Shown: piece after piece, positions 51,362 through 60,168 of the stretch | How positions within the stretch are numbered: the first letter of the stretch is position 1 | Layout of the letters: the number at the start of each line of letters is the position of its first letter | NCBI RefSeq assembly: GCF_028771845.1 | Contig: NZ_CP118270.1 | Coordinates: forward strand, 6,820,001-6,884,000 | DNA from: Paenibacillus marchantiae | Lineage (GTDB): Bacteria; Bacillota; Bacilli; Paenibacillales; Paenibacillaceae | Direction: 5' to 3' | DNA: 64,000 bases | Notes under the pieces: generated by a model | What the model saw: only the letters and a program-made list of their open reading frames with translations | What the model was told of the DNA's origin: nothing | Database searches by the model: none | Position numbers and translations under genes: made by a program

Positions 51362-52423
51362 CTAACCGATCACCGCTTGCGCAGGTGTCGACTCATGCGC
51401 AAATTCGCCCAGTCCCTGCTCATCCAGCGCCTCACGCAATAATTCAAATGAACGAATGCGTTTGGCAAAATCACGTGTCGCTGTGGTAACAATCAGTTCG
51501 TCCACGGCAAAATCCTGCTGGAATTTCACCAGAGCCGAACCAACCGTTTCCTTCGTACCTCTCGTCACACTTGGCTCCAGAATCTCGATCCGATACTTCT
51601 CGTTCGATTGCCGTCCGAATTCTTCCGCCTGCTCCACGGAACCAACCGTCAATACCTTGCCATTCTCCAGATGGATCTTGACCAGCATATGTTCACTTGC
51701 CAGTCCTTCGGCTTCTTCCGCACTCTCCGCCACAATCAATGATATAGCGAGGATGGCATATGGCTCCCGTCCATGTGAGCGGTCGAATTGTTCCCTATAA
51801 GTTCGCAGAGCCTCCAGAGCAACCTCCGTATTGCTATTAATAAACAATGAAAATACATAAGGCAGTCCCAATTCTGCCGCCATGCCTGCGCTATCGATAC
51901 TTGCTCCAAGCACGTATAGCTCGGCCGGGATTTCGGATACCGGCGCAGCGCTCAAGCCGGCCAAAGGATGTGTTTCGTCTTCATACGGTTCATTATGAAT
52001 GAACTGCTTCACCTGATTGATTTTCTCTTTCAGTGAAGCGGCCTCCTGAATCCCTTGCTGTAGTGCCTGCGTGGAGCGGGGCAATCCTCCCGGTGCACGT
52101 CCAATACCCAGATCAATTCTCCCCGGACCAAGCGCAGAAAGCACATTGAAGTTCTCGGCCACTTTGTAAGGACTATAATGTTGCAGCATCAACCCGCCAG
52201 AACCGAGACGAATCCGCTCTGTATGCGCCAGCAAGTGGGAAATGAGCACTTCCGGTGAGGAGCCGGCAACATGACCTGAATCATGATGTTCCGATACCCA
52301 GAAACGATGAAATCCAAGCTGTTCAGCCCGCTGTACCAATTCAATCGTATGCCGAAAAGCATCAATCGGCGTCTCCCCTTCATAGATCGGGGTTTGATCC
52401 AATATGCCAACACGAATACCCAT
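51362..52423 (-). CDS. LLM-class flavin-dependent oxidoreductase
   Basis: This 353-residue luciferase-like monooxygenase (MsnO8/YtmO type) has a TIM-barrel fold. Early blocks are LDQTPIYEGETPIDAFRHT and HRFWVSEHHD, then LGSGGLMLQHYSPYKVAENF and LGPGRIDLGIGRAPGG (flavin site). It uses FMNH2 supplied by a reductase such as the SsuE-like protein encoded at 53411. The substrate is probably an organosulfur compound, judging by the neighbours. GAAGGAGGAG precedes the ATG. It lies 70 bp after lysR in the same direction. Confidence 0.87.
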   Translation of the reverse strand: MGIRVGILDQTPIYEGETPIDAFRHTIELVQRAEQLGFHRFWVSEHHDSGHVAGSSPEVLISHLLAHTERIRLGSGGLMLQHYSPYKVAENFNVLSALGPGRIDLGIGRAPGGLPRSTQALQQGIQEAASLKEKINQVKQFIHNEPYEDETHPLAGLSAAPVSEIPAELYVLGASIDSAGMAAELGLPYVFSLFINSNTEVALEALRTYREQFDRSHGREPYAILAISLIVAESAEEAEGLASEHMLVKIHLENGKVLTVGSVEQAEEFGRQSNEKYRIEILEPSVTRGTKETVGSALVKFQQDFAVDELIVTTATRDFAKRIRSFELLREALDEQGLGEFAHESTPAQAVIG

Positions 52424-52493
52424 CCTATTCTCCTCCTTCGATCATGCCGAACCTGACTTTTTAAAATCCGTTCTTACTTCCGTTAATAAGTCT

Positions 52494-53366
52494 CTATAGC
52501 TGCCGCAGCAGTTCCCCGAAAGGCTCTGCAAAAGGCGAATGTTCTTCTTTTAACGTAACGACGCTGATCTGCAATGATACACCTGCAACCTCATGTACCT
52601 GAATAGGAAACAGCTCCTGATCCTGCACTTCCTTTTGCACTGTCAGACCTGGGAGAAAAGCAATACCTGCTCCTTGCTTCACCAGCTTCTTCGCCGTTTC
52701 CGAATTATCAACGTGATATGTAATATCCGGCGGGTGCTCCAGCGAGTCAAAGGCCCGGTGAATGCGCAGCCAGTCCAGTGAACCACATTCAAAAAAGACC
52801 AGCTGTTCATTCCTGATCGCCTCCATGCTGACATGCCCGCGTTCAATAAATGGATGGCCTTTGTACACGTATAACTGGATTGGATCTTCATAAAAAGCAA
52901 CCGTACGGATCGCAGGATGCATGACCTTCCGCACAAAAGCAAGATCGATTTCCTGACCCAGCAGCTTGGCGACGAGTTGGTCCGTCGTCGCTGTAGTCAG
53001 TTTGATGTTCACCTCAGGGTAAGCTTCCTTGATTTTGGGCAGAAAGTCGGGAATGACATAGTTAGATACGGATACCGTACTGCCGAGTCGAAGTGCATCG
53101 GGCGTCGTACGGCGTTGCTGTATTTTCTGTCTGCCCTTCTGAATCACTTGCAGCACCTGCTGGGCGTAGGGAAGGAACTTTCTCCCCTCTTCCGTGAGCA
53201 CAATCTGTTTGCCAAGACGGTCAAACAATTTGCAGCCGAGTTCACGTTCAAGGGACTGAATACGAGCGGTGACAGAAGGTTGGGACAAAAAGAGTACCTC
53301 GGCAGCCTTATTGAAGCTTCCGTAATGATTGATGTATACAAATGCTTCAATGTTCTCAATATTCAT
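52494..53366 (-). CDS. LysR-family regulator (CysL/YtlI-like)
   Basis: This 290-residue regulator has the N-terminal winged HTH (FNKAAEVLFLSQPSVTARIQSLERELGCKLFDRLGKQI) and a C-terminal inducer domain (about 90-290). Members such as CysL and YtlI control sulfur assimilation and the cystine operons, and this gene sits inside a sulfur cluster. It is in the same direction as the genes on both sides rather than divergent, which is unusual for LysR. GGGGGGCG precedes the ATG at 53366. The inducer, likely a thiol or sulfur precursor, is not known. Confidence 0.85.
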   Translation of the reverse strand: MNIENIEAFVYINHYGSFNKAAEVLFLSQPSVTARIQSLERELGCKLFDRLGKQIVLTEEGRKFLPYAQQVLQVIQKGRQKIQQRRTTPDALRLGSTVSVSNYVIPDFLPKIKEAYPEVNIKLTTATTDQLVAKLLGQEIDLAFVRKVMHPAIRTVAFYEDPIQLYVYKGHPFIERGHVSMEAIRNEQLVFFECGSLDWLRIHRAFDSLEHPPDITYHVDNSETAKKLVKQGAGIAFLPGLTVQKEVQDQELFPIQVHEVAGVSLQISVVTLKEEHSPFAEPFGELLRQL

Positions 53367-53410
53367 AAGCGCCCCCCGAATCCACGTCCGCAGACGTTAT
53401 CTATATCTAT

Positions 53411-53986
53411 TTATCCAATGAATTTACTTGGTTTTATGATATCGTAATACCATTCTTTTTCCAGAGTCAATATCAATTCTTCCAGGGAACGATTCAATCT
53501 TGTAGTAATGTCCGCCGAAAGCACATATTTTCCGTCATCGAGTCGATCAATTCCCTGATCAACTGCATATACTCCGCCGAGAATATGTCTTCCGCCAAGT
53601 GCTGCCAGAACAGGCTTCAATGCATAATCGATGGCGAGCAGATGGGCAATCGAGCCGCCGATGACTAATGGAAGAGCAAGCTTGCCCCGCAGTCCTTCCT
53701 GAGGGATCAGATCCAGGAACAGCTTCAGCACACCTGAGTACGATGCTTTGTATACCGGTGTTGCCACGATGACTGCATCTGCGGCTTCGACAACAGCAAG
53801 CGCATCACGAATGAATGAGCTATCAAACTTGGCCTGCACTAGATCTTCCGCTGGCAGGTCTGCTACATGAATCACCTCAACGGTAATGCCTGCCTCTTTT
53901 AATTTATTGCTGCTGTAATCCGTAAGGCCTGTCAGACGCGAACGTTTGGAAGGCGATCCGGCAATAATAACGACATGTGACATCAT
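53411..53986 (-). CDS. ssuE: NADPH-dependent FMN reductase (SsuE-like)
   Basis: This 191-residue flavodoxin-fold reductase has VVIIAGSPSKRSRLTGLTDY (FMN phosphate loop), VIVATPVYKASYSGVLKLFLDLIPQ (the YKASY block of SsuE), and GGSIAHLLAIDYALKPVLAAL. It supplies reduced FMN to the two monooxygenases at 51362 and 57802. AAGGAGG lies 5 nt from the first ATG and 8 nt from the second, so the start may be 53986 or 53983. It follows the ABC permease genes. Confidence 0.9.
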   Translation of the reverse strand: MMSHVVIIAGSPSKRSRLTGLTDYSSNKLKEAGITVEVIHVADLPAEDLVQAKFDSSFIRDALAVVEAADAVIVATPVYKASYSGVLKLFLDLIPQEGLRGKLALPLVIGGSIAHLLAIDYALKPVLAALGGRHILGGVYAVDQGIDRLDDGKYVLSADITTRLNRSLEELILTLEKEWYYDIIKPSKFIG

Positions 53987-54007
53987 GATTCCTCCTTGGA
54001 ATAGCGG

Positions 54008-54925
54008 TCAAGCCGCTCCATTTACTTTGGGGTCCAACCGATCGCGAATATCGTCTCCAATCAGATTAACCGCCAGCACAAACATGGTAATTGCAAGTCC
54101 CGGGAAGGTACAGATCCACCAGGCAACCGTCAGATAACCTCTCCCTTGCGAGAGCAACGCTCCCCAATCCGGAATTTCCTTCAACACACCAAGTCCAAGA
54201 AAGCTGAGCCCGGAGCCTGTCAGAATGGAGGTACCCACGCCTAGCGTCGCCATAACCAGCAAAGGTGACAACGAATGAGGCAGTACATGCTTCCAGAAAA
54301 TACGGGCATTGGAGCCCCCAAGTGAACGTGTAGCTGTAATAAAAGGCAAACCTTTAACGGACATGACCTGCCCACGCATCACCCGTGCATATCCTGGAAT
54401 GGAGGATACCGCAACAGCCAGTGCAATGTTAAGCAGTCCAGGTCCCAACGCTGCCGCAACGGATAATGCCAGTAACACGCCTGGAACAGCCATCAGAATA
54501 TCGACGGCACGCATGGTGATTGTGTCCAAAACACCTCCTGCATAGCCGGCAATAATGCCAAGAGCACTGCCCACAATACCACCCACCAGCACCGAGGCAA
54601 ATCCAATCAGCAGTGAATCCCTGCTGCCATGCACAACCACACTGAAGATATCCCTGCCAAAATAATCGGTCCCAAACAGGTGCGCAGCAGAGGGAGCCTG
54701 CAGGATGGCATCCGTCATCATCTGAGTTGGATCATAAGGTGCAATCCATGCCGGCACGATTGCACAAGTGACGGTAAACACCACGACCAGCAAAGCTGCA
54801 TAAAAGAATAAACGGGATACCGTGAATGAGACGCGTTGACGCAGGGGACGGCGACTCCAGAGGCGTAAACGCCCTGTTCTGGCCGTCCAACCTTTTTCGT
54901 CACCCACCAATGGTTTCATGCTCAT
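54008..54925 (-). CDS. Peptide-type ABC transporter permease (DppC-like)
   Basis: This 305-residue permease has a cytoplasmic basic N-terminus (RLRLWSRRPLRQR), the OppC-type first membrane segment and external loop (PYDPTQMMTDAIL and FGTDYFGRDIFSVVVHGSRDSL), and the EAA-like loop TATRSLGGSNARIFWKHVLP. It imports peptides or similar compounds with the partner permease (54981) and lipoprotein (55956). No ATPase gene is present nearby, so it must share one or have it elsewhere. In the Bacillus ssu/ytn clusters the importer is of another type, so this is a variation. Confidence 0.88.
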   Translation of the reverse strand: MSMKPLVGDEKGWTARTGRLRLWSRRPLRQRVSFTVSRLFFYAALLVVVFTVTCAIVPAWIAPYDPTQMMTDAILQAPSAAHLFGTDYFGRDIFSVVVHGSRDSLLIGFASVLVGGIVGSALGIIAGYAGGVLDTITMRAVDILMAVPGVLLALSVAAALGPGLLNIALAVAVSSIPGYARVMRGQVMSVKGLPFITATRSLGGSNARIFWKHVLPHSLSPLLVMATLGVGTSILTGSGLSFLGLGVLKEIPDWGALLSQGRGYLTVAWWICTFPGLAITMFVLAVNLIGDDIRDRLDPKVNGAA

Positions 54926-54980
54926 AAGACTCCTCCTTCCTCACTACGCGTTCAGATGTTTCAGACTGTTCCATCCGTCC

Positions 54981-55913
54981 TCACGTTCGGACTGCACGCC
55001 TAACTCTGGGATCAATGTACGCATAAGAGATATCCACCAGTAAATTCAACACGACATAGATAATTGCTGTGAAAAAGACTACGCCCTGCACAACAGGCAG
55101 GTCTTTGGCCATCAACGCATCCGCGATGATTCTGCCTATGCCCTGTCTGGAGAAGACCGTCTCCACCACGACGGTTCCTGCAAGCAAATCACCAATCAAC
55201 ATGCCGATGACCGTCACCGCAGGAATCAGTGCATTACGCAGTGCATGACCGTACATGATGGTTCGCTGTGAAAGACCTTTTGCTCGCAATGCTACGATAA
55301 ACGGCTCGTTCACCACTTCCAGCATGCTGTTACGCACCATACGTACGATGAAACCCGCACCGACGAGGCCTAGTGTTGCAGCAGGAAGCACCAATGAACT
55401 GAATCCGTCGGAGCCCATCGCCGGGAACCAGCCGAGCTGAACCGAGAACAACAGGATCAACAGAATGCCGGTCCAGAAGGTGGGCATGGAGATGCCAAAC
55501 AATCCAACGAGCCGGGCGATGAAATCAATCACGCCATTACGATGAATGGCAGACAATACGCCGAGCGTAATACCAATGGTTATCGCTATGATTGAGCTGA
55601 GCGCGGTCAGCGCCAGTGTGGCAGGGAAATGTTCCAATATTTTGGGCAGCACCGGGTCGGAATTGATCATTGATTTGCCGAAATCGCCGCGCAGCATGTC
55701 TCCGAAATAGTTGGCAAACTGGATGTAAAACGGCTGATCCAGACCCAGCTGAACCCGCAGATTCTGAATCATCTCGGGTGTTGCCGATGACGGGTCCAGC
55801 ATAAGCAGGACCGGATCACCCGGCAGCAGATACATGATGCAGTACACCAACACCGAAGCTCCCAAAATAACCAGAAGCGATGTAGCAAGTCTTGTCAGTA
55901 TCGTTTGAACCAT
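54981..55913 (-). CDS. Peptide-type ABC transporter permease (DppB-like)
   Basis: This 310-residue permease has OppB/DppB blocks: LPGDPVLLMLDPSSATPEMI and LGLDQPFYIQFANYFGDMLRGDFGKS in the external loop, then ALRAKGLSQRTIMYGHALRNALIP (EAA loop). The start at 55913 has AAGGAG 10 nt upstream; a longer frame to 55940 lacks a site. It is the partner of 54008. The substrate may be an S-modified peptide such as glutathione, which is inference from the sulfur genes around it. Confidence 0.88.
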   Translation of the reverse strand: MVQTILTRLATSLLVILGASVLVYCIMYLLPGDPVLLMLDPSSATPEMIQNLRVQLGLDQPFYIQFANYFGDMLRGDFGKSMINSDPVLPKILEHFPATLALTALSSIIAITIGITLGVLSAIHRNGVIDFIARLVGLFGISMPTFWTGILLILLFSVQLGWFPAMGSDGFSSLVLPAATLGLVGAGFIVRMVRNSMLEVVNEPFIVALRAKGLSQRTIMYGHALRNALIPAVTVIGMLIGDLLAGTVVVETVFSRQGIGRIIADALMAKDLPVVQGVVFFTAIIYVVLNLLVDISYAYIDPRVRRAVRT

Positions 55914-55955
55914 ACCGGGTCGTCTCCTTCCTGTCTGCATAATTGACGTTTCGTA

Positions 55956-57599
55956 TTATGGCTGAATCCGAACATCGTTGAACAACGGATAACCGAGTGA
56001 ATCAAACTTGATGCCCTGCACCGACTTGGATGCAGCCACCGTATAAGGGAACACATAGATTGGCAAAATTACAGCCTGCTCGATCAAATATTGTTGAATC
56101 TGATTATAGATATCCACGCGTTTATCCGGATCAGTCTCCACCGCTCCCTGTTCCAGCAGTTTATCGATCTTCGGATCAGATAAACCGGATAAAGTCGGAC
56201 GTTCACCTTCTGCACTCGTATGATAGAAGGCATAGAGCGCATTCGGATCAGAATTGACCTGGCTGTTGCCATAGAGATCATAATCCCAGTTCTGATAAAT
56301 GACCGTAGCAACGTCCTTCGTAATTTCAACCTCAACAGCTATACCCACCTGCTTGAGTTGCTGCTGAATAATCGCTGCAATGTCGTTACGCTTCTCCCGG
56401 TTCGGCGAACCGTCCACATAATGCAGGGTCAGCTTCTTACCATCTTTTTCACGAATGCCATCTGCTCCCTTGACCCAACCTTGCTCATCAAGCAGCTGAT
56501 TGGCCTTGTTGATATCCGGATTGATACTTCCTTCCAGAGAAGTATCATAACCGAGGATTCCCGGAGACAGTGCAGACCACGCGCGTTCGTAGTTGCCCAG
56601 ATACAGTGTCTTCACGATGGACTCCACATCAACTGCAGATTGCACCGCCTGTCTGACTTTCACATCATCCCAAGGCGCTTTGCGCAGATTGAAGAAGAGG
56701 GTATACGGCAAGCCAACGGTATTGGCTTGAAGCAATTGCTGGTTCGGATCGTTCTTCAGGGCAGCAATATTTTGCGGCGGAACAGTCTCCGCTGCGAGTA
56801 CTTGCTTACTCTGAACACTGCCGATACGCGTTGCTTCTTCCGGTACAATTTTGAACGTAATCGTATCAATATGCGGGGCACCTTCGTTTTCAACGGTTGC
56901 GGGAGCCCAGCTGTAATCCTTGTTTTTGGCGACAACGATATCCGCATTTTCATCCCATTTCACGAAGGTATACGGACCAGTCCCCACCGGATTTTTACCC
57001 AGTTGATCCCCATATTTCTTGGCGGCTGTAGGTGATACGATTCCTAGCAAGGCCTGACTCAAGTTACCGAGAAAAGCTTGCGAAGGTTGTTCCAGATTCA
57101 CCTTAATAGTGTATTCATCAATGACCTCTGAGGAGCTATAAGGTCTAATCAGGGCAAGGGAATTGGCGGCTTTGGTGGCCGGATCGATTACCCGATCCAG
57201 ATTGAACTTCACGGCTTCCGCGTTAAATGGTGTGCCATCATGGAACTTCACATCTTCACGCAGTTTAAACGTATAACTTTTGCCATCCTCCGATACACTC
57301 CACTCCTTGGCGAGCCAAGGTTTAATGGAACCATCCGGCAGCTGTACCACCAGATTGTCATAGATCGTTCGGATCGCGCGTACGGTTACGGCAAGGCCAC
57401 TTCGATGCGGGTCCAGCGTATCCGGCGATGTGGCGAGTGCGTAGGTCAGGTTCCCACCTTCTGCTTGCCCAGCCGCCTGCTCCCCACCAGAAGCCTGAAC
57501 TGAACTGTTCGAGTTACCTGCCGCTCCGCAACCGGATAATACCAGCACCAATACTGCCGCCAATGCCATATATTTCATCCATGAGATAGACCTGTTCAT
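55956..57599 (-). CDS. Family-5 solute-binding lipoprotein (peptide/organosulfur)
   Basis: This 547-residue OppA/DppA/GsiB-type binding lipoprotein has lipobox LSGC (Cys at about 24). Conserved blocks are GNLTYALATSPDTLDPH (start of the mature fold), FKLREDVKFHDGTPFNAEAVKF and GTGPYTFVKWDENADIVV. It binds its ligand outside the cell and hands it to the DppB/DppC-like permeases encoded next. The 202-bp gap upstream, to the monooxygenase gene, is AT-rich and may hold a second promoter. The ligand could be glutathione, a peptide or an alkylated cysteine. Confidence 0.88.
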   Translation of the reverse strand: MNRSISWMKYMALAAVLVLVLSGCGAAGNSNSSVQASGGEQAAGQAEGGNLTYALATSPDTLDPHRSGLAVTVRAIRTIYDNLVVQLPDGSIKPWLAKEWSVSEDGKSYTFKLREDVKFHDGTPFNAEAVKFNLDRVIDPATKAANSLALIRPYSSSEVIDEYTIKVNLEQPSQAFLGNLSQALLGIVSPTAAKKYGDQLGKNPVGTGPYTFVKWDENADIVVAKNKDYSWAPATVENEGAPHIDTITFKIVPEEATRIGSVQSKQVLAAETVPPQNIAALKNDPNQQLLQANTVGLPYTLFFNLRKAPWDDVKVRQAVQSAVDVESIVKTLYLGNYERAWSALSPGILGYDTSLEGSINPDINKANQLLDEQGWVKGADGIREKDGKKLTLHYVDGSPNREKRNDIAAIIQQQLKQVGIAVEVEITKDVATVIYQNWDYDLYGNSQVNSDPNALYAFYHTSAEGERPTLSGLSDPKIDKLLEQGAVETDPDKRVDIYNQIQQYLIEQAVILPIYVFPYTVAASKSVQGIKFDSLGYPLFNDVRIQP

Positions 57600-57801
57600 A
57601 TAGCTTCCCCCTCTGTGTATACAGGTGTCATTGATTCATTGAATTAATGATTTAATGAATTATAGATTTTTTATTAACATAACCTATCCGTTAACTTGGT
57701 TTTAGGTCATCATTCGGCACCTTCCGCATATGCAATCCGAATATTTCATCCGGATACCTCATTCCTAGACTACTGCCGAATTTCAGCTATCTAATTGTTT
57801 C

Positions 57802-59142
57802 TCAAGCCTCGGTTCCAACTTGCTCCCGGGCAGCCGTGTAACGATTCACCGGAATTTGCACACCGAGATTTCCACGCAATGTGTCATGCTCATATTCGGT
57901 GCGATAGATGCCACGCTCTTGCAGAATCGGAACAACCAGTTCCACAAAATCGGCCAATCCACTTGGCAGTTCGGAATGAATAATGAATCCATCCGCCGCT
58001 TCGGCTTCGAACCATTCCTGGATCTTGTCAGCCACCTGCTCCGGTGTACCAAGGAATTTGCTCTTCGGTGTTGCTGCCCGCAGGGCTACTTCACGCAGCG
58101 TCAATCCTTGCTCTTTGGCATCCCGCTTGATTTTGTCCGTACCACTACGGAAGCTGTTGCTACCGATGCCATTCAATTCAGGGAATGGTTCATCCAGCGG
58201 ATACTGGGAGAAGTCATGATGCTCGAAGAAACGTCCCAGGTAATCCAGCGCTTTATCGATAGTGACCAGGCTGGCAATCTCCTGATATTTCTGTTCTGCT
58301 TCTTCTTCTGTCCGTCCGATAATTGGATTGATCCCTGGCAAAATGACGATATCCTGTGTGGAACGTCCATAGGTTGTTGCGCGGGTTTTGACATCTTTGT
58401 AGAAGGCCTGTGCATCCTCAATTGAATCATGTCCTGTGAAAACAGCATCCGCTTCTTTGGCAGCAAGGGTCTTGCCATCTTCTGAAGAACCTGCCTGGAA
58501 AATAACCGGCTGCCCCTGCTTTGAACGTGCAATGTTAAGCGGACCCTGTACGGAGAAGAACTCTCCTTCATGATTGAGTGTGTGCAGCTTGGATGGATCG
58601 AAGAAAACGCCGCTTTCTTTGTCTCTTACAAAAGCATCGTCTTCCCACGAATCCCATAAGCCCTTGGTCACCTGCAAATATTCCGTTGCAATCCGGTAAC
58701 GTTCCGGGTGGGTAGGATGGTTGCTTTTACTGTAGTTTTTGGCTGAGCCTTCAAGCGGGGATGTAACCACGTTCCAACCAGCGCGGCCATTACTGATCAG
58801 ATCAAGGGAACCGAACTGTCTGGCAACTGTGAATGGATCACTATAGGAGGTGGAAAGTGTTCCAACCAGACCGATTCGTGACGTAATGGCGGCCAGGGCG
58901 GACAACAAACTGATTGGCTCAAATCGATTCAAGAAGTGAGGTATGGATTTCTCGGTAATATAAAGACCGTCAGCGATAAAAACGAGATCGAATTTGCCTT
59001 CTTCTGCCTTCAACGTTTGGCGTTTGTAAAATTCAAAATTCACACTGGCATCCGATTGAATCTCCGGGTGTCTCCAAGTCGTCATGCTACCTCCGACACC
59101 GTGGACAATCGCTCCAAATTTCAAACTGCGCTGAGCCGTCAT
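57802..59142 (-). CDS. Flavin-dependent monooxygenase, NtaA/SnaA/DszA family (YtnJ-like)
   Basis: This 446-residue LLM-class monooxygenase is of the nitrilotriacetate/dibenzothiophene subfamily. Blocks: GSMTTWRHPEI, FDLVFIADGLYI, PFTVARQFGSLDLISNGRAGWNVVTS and QPVIFQAGSSEDGKTLAAKEADAVFTG, then a C-terminal GTPEQVADKIQEWFEAEAADGFII. It uses FMNH2 to oxidise a C-S or C-N bond and resembles YtnJ of the Bacillus ytm/ytn sulfur operon. The ATG at 59142 has AAGGCGG about 9 nt upstream; the frame extends 12 codons further without a ribosome site. It is the first gene of the operon; its promoter and operator are at 59236-59300. Confidence 0.9.
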   Translation of the reverse strand: MTAQRSLKFGAIVHGVGGSMTTWRHPEIQSDASVNFEFYKRQTLKAEEGKFDLVFIADGLYITEKSIPHFLNRFEPISLLSALAAITSRIGLVGTLSTSYSDPFTVARQFGSLDLISNGRAGWNVVTSPLEGSAKNYSKSNHPTHPERYRIATEYLQVTKGLWDSWEDDAFVRDKESGVFFDPSKLHTLNHEGEFFSVQGPLNIARSKQGQPVIFQAGSSEDGKTLAAKEADAVFTGHDSIEDAQAFYKDVKTRATTYGRSTQDIVILPGINPIIGRTEEEAEQKYQEIASLVTIDKALDYLGRFFEHHDFSQYPLDEPFPELNGIGSNSFRSGTDKIKRDAKEQGLTLREVALRAATPKSKFLGTPEQVADKIQEWFEAEAADGFIIHSELPSGLADFVELVVPILQERGIYRTEYEHDTLRGNLGVQIPVNRYTAAREQVGTEA

Positions 59143-59235
59143 ATTACATTCCGCCTTCCTTGGATTAGGATATATCAAGAAATTTCTAAAGTCCGATCTG
59201 ATATGGATTACGAATGAAGAAAATTCAAAAGTTAA

Positions 59236-59300
59236 CTATTCCTATGAGTTTGGTCAGCTTTAATTTCACAAATCTTATCACTGCCCCGCACATCGGTCAA
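59236..59300 (-). promoter_or_regulatory. Promoter and CymR-like operator of the YtnJ-like operon
   Basis: On the minus strand TTGACC (59300-59295), 17 bp and TAAGAT (59277-59272) make a strong sigma-A promoter. Nine nt downstream TAAAGCTGAC-N7-ATAGGAATAG (59262-59236) is a copy of the 27-bp motif, placed to block transcription. The rest of the stretch 59143-59450 shows nothing else of note. Confidence 0.6.
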
Positions 59301-59450
59301 CAGCGTTGCTTATAGAACTTTTCTATATAAGGATTGGATATCTGAATAAGAGGATGGATTAGAGCTTATAAAAGTCCCCGACTGCTGCACACTGATATGT
59401 CAGCCTTTAGCAGCCGGAAACTGCTTTATCAAGAGATCCGCCACGTCCGG

Positions 59451-59726
59451 TCAGACTGCTGCTTCATCAGGCTGGGCGAGAAGTTCCGCCAGTTTCTCCA
59501 GATCGGGCTCCAGCAATGCTTCATACTTGCCGTCTCCACCCACCTCAATGACAGGTACATGTCGAATGCCATATTTGGCTTCAAGCACGTCCCTCAGCAC
59601 ATCGTTCCCTTGCACTTCGATGTTCTCAAAAGGCTGGTTGCGGGCCGTTAGGAATGCCTTAACCTCCCCGCAGAAATGACAGCCTGTTTTGCTCCAGAGC
59701 ACTACTTTTTTCGATGTAGAAGACAT
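59451..59726 (-). CDS. Glutaredoxin-family protein (YtnI-like)
   Basis: This 91-residue thioredoxin-fold protein has the redox motif TGCHFCGEVK (CxxC, residues about 15-18) and the cis-Pro region HVPVIEV. YtnI of the Bacillus ytm/ytn sulfur operon is of the same kind. The start at 59726 has AGGAGG with 7-nt spacing; upstream in-frame ATGs lie in or before that site. It reduces disulfides or mixed thiols arising from the monooxygenase reactions. It has its own promoter and operator at 59784-59847 and is separated from the YtnJ-like operon by about 310 bp. Confidence 0.88.
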   Translation of the reverse strand: MSSTSKKVVLWSKTGCHFCGEVKAFLTARNQPFENIEVQGNDVLRDVLEAKYGIRHVPVIEVGGDGKYEALLEPDLEKLAELLAQPDEAAV

Positions 59727-59783
59727 CGGCATACCTCCTGATTGATTCATTGTCAGATCAGGATGGATTACCACCCAGACCAT

Positions 59784-59847
59784 TAATTCCTATCTGTTAA
59801 ATAAGAATTATGGCTATAAATGTACTCCTCACCTCTTCAAGCGTCAA
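59784..59847 (-). promoter_or_regulatory. Promoter and CymR-like operator of the glutaredoxin gene
   Basis: On the minus strand TTGACG (59847-59842), 17 bp and TACATT (59824-59819). Eight nt downstream TAATTCTTAT-TTAACAG-ATAGGAATTA (59810-59784) is an almost perfect 10-7-10 dyad, the best copy of the 27-bp motif, lying between the start point and the gene. Confidence 0.65.
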
Positions 59848-59904
59848 TGGATCTGCCAATAGAATAAACCTATAAGAGGATAGAAAGATTAAATTTTAAA
59901 TTTG

Positions 59905-59926
59905 AAAAGAGCTCTGCAAGAGCTCC
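59905..59926 (-). terminator. Probable terminator of the downstream glycan operon
   Basis: GAGCTC-TTGCA-GAGCTC followed by TTTTC on the minus strand, 3 bp beyond the open frame at 59929 and about 230 bp beyond the GT2 stop. Confidence 0.5.
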
Positions 59927-59928
59927 CA

Positions 59929-60168
59929 TTACCCCTTGAACGCATCCCTAACCATGTTAAAAATGTTCGGATGACGCTCTTGGAGTTTATACAAAATGCT
60001 CGTGGAAAAGTAATTTGCTAATCTCTCTATCGTTTCATTTCGTGATTCGTGATATATGTATAGTTCGGATGCGGACAGATGTATAGCGATACGCTTTACA
60101 TCACATTCCGCATCATGCTGTCGTGCCGATATACAAGGCAGCCGAACCCGGTCATTACAAATCTTCGT
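59929..60168 (-). pseudogene. Start-less open frame after GT2
   Basis: A 79-codon frame from the 3' end of the GT2 gene to a TAA at 59931-59929 reads HLSASELYIYHESRN and ANYFSTSILYKLQERHPNIF near its end, with protein-like composition. It has no ATG, GTG or TTG in a useful place. An ATG overlapping the GT2 stop (TAATG) opens another frame that stops after 19 codons. A frameshifted small gene that once followed GT2 is the simplest reading; chance is also possible. The rest of the gene-free stretch 59727-60154 holds the promoter at 59784 and the terminator at 59905. Confidence 0.35.

Noticed and set aside
56220..57035. 271-codon plus-strand frame opposite the solute-binding protein gene
   Set aside because: It is fully antisense to a clear family-5 binding protein and has no family signal.
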